A stretch of 40,471 bases of DNA, taken from the NCBI RefSeq assembly GCF_017744435.1, contig NZ_JAGIBG010000042.1, positions 1 to 40,471 on the forward strand. Direction: 5' to 3'. Positions 1 through 7,345 of the stretch are shown here, piece by piece (positions within the stretch are counted from its first letter, which is position 1; every line of letters starts with the position of its first letter). The notes under the pieces are model-generated. The model worked only from the letters and a program-made list of their open reading frames with translations, had not been told where the DNA came from and made no database searches. This DNA comes from Pseudomonas sp. (GTDB lineage: Bacteria > Pseudomonadota > Gammaproteobacteria > Pseudomonadales > Pseudomonadaceae). The position numbers and the translations under genes were made by a program.

Positions 1-55
1 GTGCATCGGAGGTTGACTGTGGTCATTGTGTAAATCTCCCTGAAATCTCTATTGC

Positions 56-145
56 CTGGTCTGGCCTCTTCGCGGGCACGCCCGCTCCCACAGGGGATCG
101 CGCATCCATGTGGGAGCGGGCGTGCCCGCGAAGAGGCCAGACCAG
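56..145. repeat. REP inverted pair
   Basis: Two 37-base arms (56-92 and 109-145) are perfect reverse complements around a 16-base loop. The arms carry the Pseudomonas REP core (cgcgggcacgcccgctccca). The transcript would fold into a long hairpin. Nothing else is seen in bases 1-55. Confidence 0.9.
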
Positions 146-164
146 CCAGCACATCACCTGAGCC

Positions 165-404
165 TTAGTGCAAAGTCCGAGGCCCAGTGGGCATCTGCAC
201 CTGGATCAGCGCCGATTCGAGCAAAGCCCGCAGCGCCTCCATTTCATGCATCGAGGTCATCATCAGGATCGACGCCGGTGACTTGGGCCGCAGCAGCAAC
301 GCCTGATGCACCACGGTCGACGCGCACAACGCGTAGTCCGTCGCCTGGATCAGGGTGTCTTCAAGGGAATGAATATCGTGGGGTGGATCGGGGTAGCCAG
401 AAAT
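165..404 (-). pseudogene. 5'-truncated small Pseudomonas protein (DUF3077/DUF6124-like) remnant
   Basis: Read on the minus strand, a frame ends at a stop at 165-167 and gives about 70 residues of protein-like sequence. It contains SLEDTLIQATDYALC near its start and LLESALIQVQMPTGP near its end. This resembles a family of short, uncharacterised Pseudomonas proteins; the family name is from memory. No ATG, GTG or TTG start is found in frame before the sequence runs into a transcription terminator at about 405-430. Only a rare ATT (404-402) stands at the plausible N-terminus, and there is no ribosome site. I therefore read it as a gene whose start was lost at this junction. A functional gene using ATT cannot be excluded. 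Confidence 0.4.
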
Positions 405-443
405 GAAAAAAGACCCCGAAGGGCCTTCTTTCTTGTCTTGCCG
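396..443. repeat. Left copy of 48-bp direct repeat (tRNA-terminator type)
   Basis: Bases 396-443 match 10507-10554 at 43 of 48 positions in the same orientation, by eye. The right copy is the terminator just downstream of tRNA-Gly. The two copies bracket the accessory genes between them. Confidence 0.7.
406..433 (-). terminator. Rho-independent terminator after the VOC/frmA operon
   Basis: On the minus strand a 7-bp stem (one G-U pair) closes a TTCG loop and is followed by a run of six T. It lies about 70 bases downstream of the VOC gene stop, in the right orientation to end the minus-strand operon. Confidence 0.7.
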
Positions 444-499
444 GCGCCTCTTTTGTCCGAGAAATGGAGCGCACTTTTTAAGAGGCGTCCCTATCCCTC

Positions 500-883
500 C
501 TACTCAGCCTTGAAGCAATACACCGCCAGCTTGTTGCCATCCAGATCACGGACATACGCGGCATAGGCGTTCTCTGCCCAGCCACGCGGCCCGGCAGCCC
601 CTTCATCCTTGCCGCCAGCGCCAACGGCCGCGTCGTGGAAGGCATTGATCTGCGCCCGGTTCGAAGCCTGGAAGCTGACAGTCACGCCATTGCCGACACT
701 GGCGGGTTGCCCGTTGGCAGGCTTGAGCACGAAGAACGAAGGCTGGTCCACGCCCCAGATCGAGCCATTGTCACCCAGGTCGGCCAAGCGCTTGAAGCCG
801 AGCTTGCCGAGTGTTTCGTCATAGAATTTGCGCGCCTTGGACAGGTCGTTGGTGCCAACGGTGACGTGCGTGAAGATCGACAT
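500..883 (-). CDS. VOC-superfamily (glyoxalase/dioxygenase-fold) protein
   Basis: A 127-residue single-domain vicinal-oxygen-chelate protein. It opens with MSIFTHVTVGTNDL, the first beta strand carrying the usual metal-binding His. It ends with YVRDLDGNKLAVYC, the standard DxxGN turn and last strand. The Glu that often completes the metal site in glyoxalase I (after GNK) is not evident, so a bona fide lactoylglutathione lyase is doubtful. The start is supported by an AAGGAG ribosome site just upstream. It lies 33 bases downstream of the formaldehyde dehydrogenase gene on the same strand and is probably co-transcribed with it. A role in handling a reactive aldehyde or glutathione adduct would fit, but the substrate is unknown. 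Confidence 0.85.
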   Translation of the reverse strand: MSIFTHVTVGTNDLSKARKFYDETLGKLGFKRLADLGDNGSIWGVDQPSFFVLKPANGQPASVGNGVTVSFQASNRAQINAFHDAAVGAGGKDEGAAGPRGWAENAYAAYVRDLDGNKLAVYCFKAE

Positions 884-916
884 GGAAGTCTCCTTTTTGT
901 TGTTGAGAGTTACTGC

Positions 917-2029
917 TCAGAAATGGATGACCGTGCGGATACTCTTGCCTTCATGCATCAGTTCGAAGGCCTGGTTGATCCGCCCCAGCTCCAGGGTATG
1001 GGTGATGAATGTGTCGAGCGGGATGTCGCCCTTCTCGGCCAAGGCAACGTAGCTGGGCAGCTCGGAGCGCCCTTTCACGCCACCGAAAGCACTGCCGCGC
1101 CACACACGCCCGGTGACCAGCTGGAATGGCCGGGTGCTGATTTCTGCGCCCGCTGGCGCCACGCCGATGATGGTCGCCTCGCCCCAGCCCTTGTGGCAGG
1201 CCTCCAGGGCTGCGCGCATCAGTTGCACGTTGCCGATGCACTCGAACGAATAGTCCACGCCGCCATCGGTCATTTCGACGATCACGTCCTGAATCGGCCT
1301 GTCGTGATCCAGCGGGTTGACGCAGTCGCTGGCCCCCAGCGCCTGGGCGATGGCGAACTTGGCCGGGTTGATGTCGATGGCGATGATCCGCGCGGCCTTG
1401 GCCATCCGGGCACCGATGATCGCGGCCAGGCCAATGCCACCCAGGCCGAAGATGGCCACGCTGGCGCCCGCCTGCACCTTGGCGGTGTTGAGCACGGCAC
1501 CAATGCCGGTGGTGACGCCACACCCCAGCAGACAGACTTGCTCCAGTGGGGCGCTCACGGGGATTTTCGCCAGGGATATCTCCGGCAGAACGGTGTACTC
1601 GGAGAACGTCGAGCAGCCCATGTAGTGGTAGATCGGCTCACCGTTGTAGGAAAACCGCGTGGTGCCATCAGGCATCAACCCCTTGCCCTGGGTGGCGCGC
1701 ACCGCTTGGCAGAGGTTGGTCCTGCCAGAGGTGCAGAACTTGCAGACCCCGCATTCTGCGGTGTACAGCGGAATCACATGATCCCCCACCTGCAGCGACG
1801 TCACGCCCTCGCCCACCGCTTCAACGACCCCACCCCCCTCATGGCCGAGGATGCAGGGGAAGACCCCTTCCGAGTCCTGCCCAGACAAGGTGTAGGCATC
1901 GGTGTGGCAGACGCCGCTCGCGACGATCCGTACCAGTACCTCCCCCGCCTTGGGAGGCTGCACATCGACTTCGACGATTTCCAGCGGTTGGTTGGGCCCG
2001 AAGGCCACCGCCGCGCGTGACTTGATCAT
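917..2029 (-). CDS. frmA: S-(hydroxymethyl)glutathione dehydrogenase (class III alcohol dehydrogenase)
   Basis: A 370-residue zinc-dependent medium-chain dehydrogenase of the usual family length. It oxidises S-hydroxymethylglutathione, the spontaneous adduct of formaldehyde and glutathione, to S-formylglutathione with NAD. Catalytic-zinc ligands are seen at Cys41 (GVCHTD) and His63 (GHEGGG). The structural-zinc cluster is Cys93, Cys96, Cys99 and Cys107. The Rossmann motif GLGGIG lies near residue 195. Arg111, followed by TQGKGLMPDGT, corresponds to the glutathione-binding Arg of class III enzymes. No S-formylglutathione hydrolase gene is adjacent, so that step must be supplied elsewhere. It sits downstream of an ABC transporter and an oxygenase on the same strand, which suggests that breakdown of the imported compound may release formaldehyde; that link is inference. 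Confidence 0.93.
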   Translation of the reverse strand: MIKSRAAVAFGPNQPLEIVEVDVQPPKAGEVLVRIVASGVCHTDAYTLSGQDSEGVFPCILGHEGGGVVEAVGEGVTSLQVGDHVIPLYTAECGVCKFCTSGRTNLCQAVRATQGKGLMPDGTTRFSYNGEPIYHYMGCSTFSEYTVLPEISLAKIPVSAPLEQVCLLGCGVTTGIGAVLNTAKVQAGASVAIFGLGGIGLAAIIGARMAKAARIIAIDINPAKFAIAQALGASDCVNPLDHDRPIQDVIVEMTDGGVDYSFECIGNVQLMRAALEACHKGWGEATIIGVAPAGAEISTRPFQLVTGRVWRGSAFGGVKGRSELPSYVALAEKGDIPLDTFITHTLELGRINQAFELMHEGKSIRTVIHF

Positions 2030-2083
2030 GACAATGAATACCTATCGTGGTTGTTATCAGGTAATTGGGGCGGCACTGGCCCG

Positions 2084-2107
2084 TCCCGCCACTTTCAGGT
2101 GGCGGGA
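2084..2107. other. Intergenic stem-loop below the ABC transporter genes
   Basis: A perfect 9-bp stem (tcccgccac / gtggcggga) closes a 6-base loop in the 184-base gap between the ATPase gene and frmA. There is no T-run on either side, so it may be a weak or factor-dependent terminator, or a processing or stability element. It starts 17 bases after the small ORF stop. Confidence 0.6.
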
Positions 2108-2124
2108 TGAGCCGTATCAGGCGT

Positions 2125-2217
2125 TCAGGCTTGCTGCAGCAGGGTTACTCGACGGACTGCGAATGGGCCGGCTGGCGTACCCGCTGCCAAGCCTGCCGCT
2201 GCGTTCACATCACTCAT
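2125..2217 (-). CDS. Candidate 30-residue ORF translationally coupled to the ABC ATPase
   Basis: Its ATG overlaps the stop codon of the ATPase gene (ATGA, 2217-2214). A GGAG ribosome site lies 6 bases before the ATG. The peptide begins MSDVNAAAGLAAG and ends RRVTLLQQA, with no transmembrane stretch or known motif. A stem-loop follows. It could be a genuine small protein of the transport operon or the leftover N-terminus of a lost fifth gene. I do not recognise a family. Confidence 0.4.
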   Translation of the reverse strand: MSDVNAAAGLAAGTPAGPFAVRRVTLLQQA

Positions 2218-3005
2218 TGCGTGCTCCTGCTCTGATGGCTGCTGACGAACTGCCGGAAGCGTTCGGTCGGCAGGCCTTCAAACAACTGCGCAGGCGTGCC
2301 CTGCGCATCGACGCGCCCGCCGTGCATGAAGACCACCCGGTTGGACACATGGCGGGCGAAGCCCATCTCGTGGGTCACCACCAGCATGGTGCGCCCCTCT
2401 TCGGCGAGCGAGCGCATCACCTTGAGCACCTCGCCCACCAACTCTGGGTCCAGCGCCGAGGTGGGCTCATCGAACAGCATGACCTGGGGGTTCATCGCCA
2501 GGGCGCGGGCGATTGCCACGCGCTGCTGCTGGCCGCCCGACAGATGAGCGGGGTAGTAGTGGCGACGCTCGTACAGCCCGACCTTCTGCAACAGATGCTC
2601 GGCCTCCTCGATGCATTCGGCCCGAGAGCGCTTGAGTACCTGCAAAGGCCCCTCCATGACGTTCTCCAGTGCCGTCCGGTGCGACCACAGGTTGAAGCCT
2701 TGGAACACCATGCCCAGGCGGCTACGGACCCGCTCCACCTGACGCCCATCGCGCGGCGCCAGGCGACCGTCGCGCAGACGCTTCATCTCGATGGTTTCGC
2801 CATCGAGGCAGATGCTGCCCTCATCGGGGGTTTCCAGCAGGTTGATGCAACGCAGGAAAGTACTCTTCCCCGAGCCACTGGCGCCCAGGATCGAGACGAC
2901 ATCCCCGCGCCGGGCCTCCAGGGAAATCCCCTGGAGTACACGTAAGCTTGCGTAGGATTTCTGGATATTGGTCACTGACAACGCAACCGCTGACTGAGCG
3001 TTCAT
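2214..3005 (-). CDS. ABC transporter ATP-binding protein, polar/basic amino acid or opine type (HisP/OccP-like)
   Basis: A 263-residue ABC ATPase of the polar amino acid uptake family. The Walker A is GASGSGKST (near residue 41), the Q-loop is MVFQGFNLW, the signature is LSGGQQQR, the Walker B is VMLFDEPTS, and the switch His is in VVTHEMGF. It powers import by the two permeases encoded just upstream. Its start overlaps the end of the permease gene by 4 bases (ATGA), which shows coupling. The C-terminus carries the regulatory tail common to HisP and OccP proteins. The substrate is not set by this subunit; the binding protein at 4601-5458 points to an arginine-derived or opine-type compound. 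Confidence 0.9.
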   Translation of the reverse strand: MNAQSAVALSVTNIQKSYASLRVLQGISLEARRGDVVSILGASGSGKSTFLRCINLLETPDEGSICLDGETIEMKRLRDGRLAPRDGRQVERVRSRLGMVFQGFNLWSHRTALENVMEGPLQVLKRSRAECIEEAEHLLQKVGLYERRHYYPAHLSGGQQQRVAIARALAMNPQVMLFDEPTSALDPELVGEVLKVMRSLAEEGRTMLVVTHEMGFARHVSNRVVFMHGGRVDAQGTPAQLFEGLPTERFRQFVSSHQSRSTQ

Positions 3006-3763
3006 ACCGAACCCCGCTGAATGTTCGAATGGTGGATGTCCCCGTTCCCGCTGCCAGCGGCTGGTTCATGCATGGGACGCTCGCGCAGATGCGGCGTCAG
3101 CCGATGCTCCAGCCAGCCAATGGCGCGCACGATGAGGTAGTTGATGACCAGGTAGATCAGCGCCGCGCAGGCGAACACCTCGACGACACGATAGGTACGC
3201 TGGATGATCTGCTGGGCGACGCCAGTGACGTCCCACACGGTGATGAGGCTGGCCAACGCCGTGGCCTTGAGCATCAGCACCGCTTCGGTGGAGTACGCCG
3301 GCAACATCTGGCGCAAGGTGATCGGCGCGATGACCCGTCGAAGCAGCAGCCAGCGCGACATCCCGCAGGCCAGCCCGGCCTCGACCTGGCCATGGGGCAC
3401 ACTGAGCAACCCGCCGCGAATGATCTCGGCGGTATAACCTGCCGTGCACAGCGCCAGAGAGATGATCGCGCACCCGTAGGGCGAGCGCAGCACCGGCCAG
3501 GCAAAGCTTTCGCGGATGGCCGGGAACTGCCCCAGCCCGTAGTAGATCAGGTACATCTGGATGAGCAGCGGCGTGCCACGAAAAACCCAGATGTAGCCAC
3601 GCGCAGGCAGGCTCAACAGCGGCGAACGGCTGACCCGCAGGCTGACGATGCCCAGCGCCAGCAGCAGCCCCAGCGAAAGCGAAGTGCAAAACAGCGTCAA
3701 CGTGGTAGGCAGCGCCGCCAGCAACTTGAGCAAGGTGTCGAAGAGAAACTGGAAATCGATCAT
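3002..3763 (-). CDS. ABC transporter permease, HisM/OccM-like
   Basis: A 253-residue inner-membrane permease with about five hydrophobic spans. The EAA loop that contacts the ATPase reads VEAGLACGMSRWLLLRRVIAP. It forms the channel as a heterodimer with the product of the next gene upstream (3781-4503). The long polar C-terminal tail after the last membrane span is typical of HisM-type partners. Start: ATG after an AGGCGAG ribosome site, 17 bases beyond the previous gene. Part of the minus-strand transport operon. Confidence 0.9.
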   Translation of the reverse strand: MIDFQFLFDTLLKLLAALPTTLTLFCTSLSLGLLLALGIVSLRVSRSPLLSLPARGYIWVFRGTPLLIQMYLIYYGLGQFPAIRESFAWPVLRSPYGCAIISLALCTAGYTAEIIRGGLLSVPHGQVEAGLACGMSRWLLLRRVIAPITLRQMLPAYSTEAVLMLKATALASLITVWDVTGVAQQIIQRTYRVVEVFACAALIYLVINYLIVRAIGWLEHRLTPHLRERPMHEPAAGSGNGDIHHSNIQRGSV

Positions 3764-3780
3764 TTTTCGGCTCGCCTGCT

Positions 3781-4503
3781 TCAGTGAGGGATGGGGGGAC
3801 GCTGCCGCGTGCGATTCACGCGCGCTTCGGCATGGTTGAACACCCGCCCCGACAGCCCGGTCAGCAGCAGGTAACCGATGCCACCGATCAGGTAGAACGT
3901 GAAGTACTGGTGGGTTGACCCAGCGGCCATGAGGCTGGCACGCATCAGTTCCACCAGGCCGATGACCGAGATCAGCGACGAGTCCTTCAGGGTCATCTGC
4001 CAGACATTGCCCAGGCCCGGCAGCGCGTGGCCCAGGACCTGCGGCAGCAGCACCCGCCGCAAGCGGGTGAAGGGGCTCATGCCGATGGCCAGCGCGGCTT
4101 CCAGTTGCCCCCGTGGGATGGCCAGGAAGGCGCCGCGATAGACCTCCGCCTGGTAGGCCCCCGAGAGCAGCCCGACCGCGAGCGCGCCCACCCAGAACGG
4201 CGGCATGTCGACATAGCCCTCTTTGCCCAGCCAGTGCCCAAGTGCGGATACCAGCGTGGCGCCGCCGAAATAGAACAGGTAGATGACCAGCAATTCAGGG
4301 ATGCCACGTACCAGGACCAGGTAGGTGTTGCCCACCCAACGCAGGCTTGGCCGGCGCGACAGCTTGGCCGCCGCCACCAGGCTGCCGACGACTGCGCCGC
4401 CCATGAGCGACACCAAGGTCAGCGCCAGGGTCGTGCCGATCGCCGCCAGTAACGTCAGCCCCCAGCCGCCCTCGCCAACGCTGAGCAAATGTAAGGTTTC
4501 CAT
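3781..4503 (-). CDS. ABC transporter permease, HisQ/OccQ-like
   Basis: A 240-residue inner-membrane permease of the polar amino acid family, partner of the HisM-like protein. Its EAA loop is LEAALAIGMSPFTRLRRVLLP, and the segment GIPELLVIYLFYFGG is typical of HisQ. The start is supported by AGGAGA 6 bases upstream. It follows the binding-protein gene after a 97-base gap that shows no obvious terminator, so the four transport genes probably form one unit with unequal expression. Confidence 0.9.
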   Translation of the reverse strand: METLHLLSVGEGGWGLTLLAAIGTTLALTLVSLMGGAVVGSLVAAAKLSRRPSLRWVGNTYLVLVRGIPELLVIYLFYFGGATLVSALGHWLGKEGYVDMPPFWVGALAVGLLSGAYQAEVYRGAFLAIPRGQLEAALAIGMSPFTRLRRVLLPQVLGHALPGLGNVWQMTLKDSSLISVIGLVELMRASLMAAGSTHQYFTFYLIGGIGYLLLTGLSGRVFNHAEARVNRTRQRPPIPH

Positions 4504-4600
4504 GTACGTCTCCTCGTATTGACCGGCTTGTCGCTGCCGACCGGCCGTTGGGCGGGCCGACGACGTCGCGCCGATGAAGGTGCCAATGGTCCAGGCCGGT

Positions 4601-5458
4601 TCACGGCGTGATGTCGGCCTTGAACCATTTCTCGGAGAGTCGCTTCACGGTGCCATCGGCAAGCGCCGCGCCCAGCGCCTCATCGAACCTGGCCTTGAGC
4701 TCGGGCGCGTCCTGGCGGAATGCCAGGGCCTCGCCCGGCCCCCAGATCGGGCCACCGATCTTGAAGCCGACCATGGTCACGCGGTCAGGCACGTCTGCGG
4801 TCGAGAGGAAGAACGTGACATCGTCGAAGGCGAAGTCGATGCGGCCGGCCTGCAGGTCCAGCACATGCTCCCCGGACTTTTTGTATTCGCGGATGCTGGC
4901 GATGTCCTTGAAATTGTCTTCGACGAATTGCGTGTAGGCGGTACCGGACTGAATACCGATGGTCTTGCCATCGAGCAGGCTGCGCAGCTTGTCGATGTAG
5001 GGTTTGTCCGCCTGGGCATCGCCGCTGAGCTTGACCATCTCGGTGGCAAGCCCCGCCTTGGCGATCAAGGCCGGGTCGGCTGCGGCAAGTACACCCTGGG
5101 TCGCGGCATAGGGGCGCGAGAAGGCGATCACCTTTTCACGCTCGGGGGTAATGACGATGGCGTCCATCAGGACATCGAACTTGCCCGCCTGCAGGCCGGG
5201 GATCATCCCGTCCCAATCCTGGGAGTGAAGCGTGCATTGCATCTTCATCCGCGCGCACAGGTCGGCCAGCAGCTCAGGCTCGAAGCCGCCGATCTGGCCA
5301 TTGGGCAGGGTCAGGTTCCAAGGGGCATACGCCGCCTCCGTGGCGATGGTGACGGCGGTCCAGTCCTTGGCCTGGGCTGCCGACAGGAACAACCAGGCGG
5401 CACCGACGAGGGTGAGCGTGGCGGCTTTCTTTAACGCGTTGTTTCTTGTTGTTGTCAT
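4601..5458 (-). CDS. Periplasmic solute-binding protein, opine/arginine type (NocT/OccT-like)
   Basis: A 285-residue type II periplasmic binding protein. A signal peptide covers about residues 1-30 (LFLSAAQA, cleavage before KDW). The ligand-binding start (IATEAAYAPWNL) and the motif DWDGMIPGLQAGKFDVLMDAI followed by EREKVIAFSRPY are hallmarks of the HisJ/ArgT/NocT group. Compared with HisJ it carries the longer insert after LAAAD that I recall from the nopaline and octopine receptors NocT and OccT, so an opine or other N-substituted arginine or ornithine is as likely a ligand as a free amino acid. It is the first transport gene of the operon, 95 bases downstream of the oxygenase gene. Ligand identity is inference. 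Confidence 0.85.
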   Translation of the reverse strand: MTTTRNNALKKAATLTLVGAAWLFLSAAQAKDWTAVTIATEAAYAPWNLTLPNGQIGGFEPELLADLCARMKMQCTLHSQDWDGMIPGLQAGKFDVLMDAIVITPEREKVIAFSRPYAATQGVLAAADPALIAKAGLATEMVKLSGDAQADKPYIDKLRSLLDGKTIGIQSGTAYTQFVEDNFKDIASIREYKKSGEHVLDLQAGRIDFAFDDVTFFLSTADVPDRVTMVGFKIGGPIWGPGEALAFRQDAPELKARFDEALGAALADGTVKRLSEKWFKADITP

Positions 5459-5553
5459 ATGCGTCCCCGTTGCACGGTTACGGGATAGGTCTGGCGCCTC
5501 CAGCGGTTGCGGAGGGCGCCTGTATTGGGCCCTGCGAGCGCTGGCGGCACTAC

Positions 5554-6342
5554 TCAGCTGGCACGGCCATAGAACCCCATGCTCTCCTCTTCGCTGAACA
5601 CCACGTCCTGTTTCTCGTAATAGGAGAAAATGGAAATCAGCCGCTCTTGCGGCCCTTGCACAGGCGTTACCCGGTGCAGGGCGTTAACGCCCCGGAACAC
5701 GTTGAGGGTGCCGGCTTCCAGGGTCATGGTCTTGATCTGCGGGTCGCGCCCGTCCAGTACGTCGGCGATGCCATCGTAGTTGGGGTCCTGCGGCGAGCGA
5801 AGGTTGCTGCGGTACTGGAACTTGCCGCCTTCGAGCGGCTCCTGCAGCAGCAGTGTGGTGGTGAATTCGCTTCGGTCGAAATGCCAGTTCAACGCTTCAC
5901 CGTCGCGATAGCCCATGACGTTCACGCGGGCCAGCGGGTCTTTCATCATGTGCAGTGACGGCTTGCCCATGACCGCCGCGATGAACCGCAGCAACGGCGG
6001 GTACTCGTAGATGCTCAGGACGATGCTCTTTTCCAGCTGGTCGGCGCACAGGGTGTGGTTGGTCGACTCCACTTCGCGCAACGCCGGGTGGTCAGGCGCA
6101 ACACCCATGAAGTCCGGCAGGAAGTAGATGTTGTGCCGACGAGAATGCGTGTGCGACTGGGTGTCCATCTTTGGCTGCAACTGGGCCACGGCCTGCTTGA
6201 TCGCCTCAGGTCGCATCAGCTGCTTCAGGTTGAACATGCCAGTCTCCTGCAGCTCTGCCGCCGCACGCTCGACGGCGGCCTGCCACTGCGGGGAACCTTC
6301 CCGGTCCAGCGGATAGCGGTCCAAATCCAGGATGTCTTTCAT
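5554..6342 (-). CDS. Fe(II)/2-oxoglutarate-dependent oxygenase (BesD/HalD-like fold, hydroxylase-type HxD)
   Basis: A 262-residue non-haem iron oxygenase. The iron triad is visible as His154-x-Asp156 (WHFD) and His223 (ALHRVTP), with Arg234 placed to bind 2-oxoglutarate. The strand pattern FTTTLLLQ, EGGKFQYR, RSPQDPNYD, GTLNVFRGVNALHR matches, from memory, the family that includes the free-amino-acid halogenases BesD and HalD. Those halogenases have Gly in place of the iron-binding Asp. Here the Asp is present, so hydroxylation or oxidative dealkylation is expected rather than chlorination. The true start is 6342, with GGGAGG 5 bases before the ATG; a longer reading frame upstream runs through the divergent LysR gene and is not coding. 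It is the first gene of the minus-strand operon feeding the opine-type transporter and FrmA. Confidence 0.82.
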   Translation of the reverse strand: MKDILDLDRYPLDREGSPQWQAAVERAAAELQETGMFNLKQLMRPEAIKQAVAQLQPKMDTQSHTHSRRHNIYFLPDFMGVAPDHPALREVESTNHTLCADQLEKSIVLSIYEYPPLLRFIAAVMGKPSLHMMKDPLARVNVMGYRDGEALNWHFDRSEFTTTLLLQEPLEGGKFQYRSNLRSPQDPNYDGIADVLDGRDPQIKTMTLEAGTLNVFRGVNALHRVTPVQGPQERLISIFSYYEKQDVVFSEEESMGFYGRAS

Positions 6343-6447
6343 CAGTGCCTCCCATGTTGGTGAGACATGAACGTACCCTGAGAAAAACTTTGCCACAACG
6401 GCATTAATTGTTAGCTTAGCGTTAGAAAATCTTATGAAGGACACTCC
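6343..6447. promoter_or_regulatory. Divergent promoter region, oxygenase operon / LysR gene
   Basis: This 105-base gap holds back-to-back starts. The stretch near 6400-6432 is AT-rich and contains two GTTAG half-sites about 12 bases apart, a plausible LysR binding area. The individual promoter boxes are not clear enough to place. Confidence 0.45.
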
Positions 6448-7344
6448 ATGGATCGGCTTCCCCCGCTCAACGCCGTCAAGGCATTCGAAGTGGCTGCGCG
6501 CATGGGCAGTTTCGTCCTGGCCGCGGCCGAACTGGGCGTTTCGGCTGCGGCGGTCAGCCAGCAGGTCAAGCACCTGGAGCAGTTTCTGGAGCGCCAGCTG
6601 TTCGTGCGCACCGGCAATCGCATCTCCCTCACCGACGCCGGGCACGCGATCTACCCGCAGACCTCCCGCGCCCTGAACGACATCGCGACCATGACCAGCC
6701 GCATCCTCGAAGGCGACCTGCATTCGCGACGGCTGGTGGTCAGTGTGCCCTTCTCGCTGGCCGAGCCCTGGCTGGCCCCCAAGTTGTCGGCGCTGCAGGA
6801 GGCGTACCCGCACCTGGCGGTCGACATCCGCGTGGAGGACGACCCGGTGGACCTGGTCCGCCATGACATCGATATCCGGGTCAGCTATGGCGATTACCAT
6901 TACCCGGGGCTGGACGCCATCCACCTGGTGCGCGATGAAGTGATGCCGGTCTGTACACCGACGTTCTGGTCGACCCACGGCAACGATACCTTCGACCTGA
7001 CGCAGCTGCAGCAGAACCTGTTCATCCATACCCACTGGGGCGCCAGCTATGCCTCCGGGCCCACCTGGCATGCCTGGTTCTCGCTGATCTCCAGCAACTA
7101 CTACCCCGACCCCAAGCAAGGTGTACGCTGCGGCCTGTCGAGCCTGTCGGTCTCGCTGGCCCGCCTGGGGCTTGGCGTTGCCCTCGGGCACCGGCTCATC
7201 GCCCGAGCCGACCTTGAAGCCGGGCGCCTGATCGCGCTCTCCCCGGTGACACTGCCACTGGGGCATTTCTACTGCGCATTCGTGCCGGCAGCGAAGCAGA
7301 GCCGCAAGGACATCGTCCGCATGATGGAGCTGTTGAAGGAGTAG
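6448..7344 (+). CDS. LysR-family regulator, GcvA-like, divergent from the oxygenase operon
   Basis: A 298-residue LysR-type regulator. The N-terminal winged helix-turn-helix spans about residues 5-65 (NAVKAFEVAARMGSFVLAAAELGVSAAAVSQQVKHLE) and is followed by the effector-binding domain. The GcvA subgroup is suggested by the opening LPPLNAVKAFEVAAR. The start has AAGGA upstream. Divergence from the oxygenase and transporter genes makes them its most likely targets. The gene ends one base before the end of the convergent LysR gene, leaving no room for a terminator between them. Confidence 0.9.
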   Translation: MDRLPPLNAVKAFEVAARMGSFVLAAAELGVSAAAVSQQVKHLEQFLERQLFVRTGNRISLTDAGHAIYPQTSRALNDIATMTSRILEGDLHSRRLVVSVPFSLAEPWLAPKLSALQEAYPHLAVDIRVEDDPVDLVRHDIDIRVSYGDYHYPGLDAIHLVRDEVMPVCTPTFWSTHGNDTFDLTQLQQNLFIHTHWGASYASGPTWHAWFSLISSNYYPDPKQGVRCGLSSLSVSLARLGLGVALGHRLIARADLEAGRLIALSPVTLPLGHFYCAFVPAAKQSRKDIVRMMELLKE

Positions 7345-7345
7345 T

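Noticed and set aside
5554..6342. Amino acid halogenase
   Set aside because: Halogenases of this group replace the iron-binding Asp with Gly or Ala; here HxD is intact.
6343..7266. Longer N-terminus for the oxygenase frame
   Set aside because: The extension is antisense to the LysR gene; the ATG at 6342 has a strong ribosome site and starts the family-like sequence.
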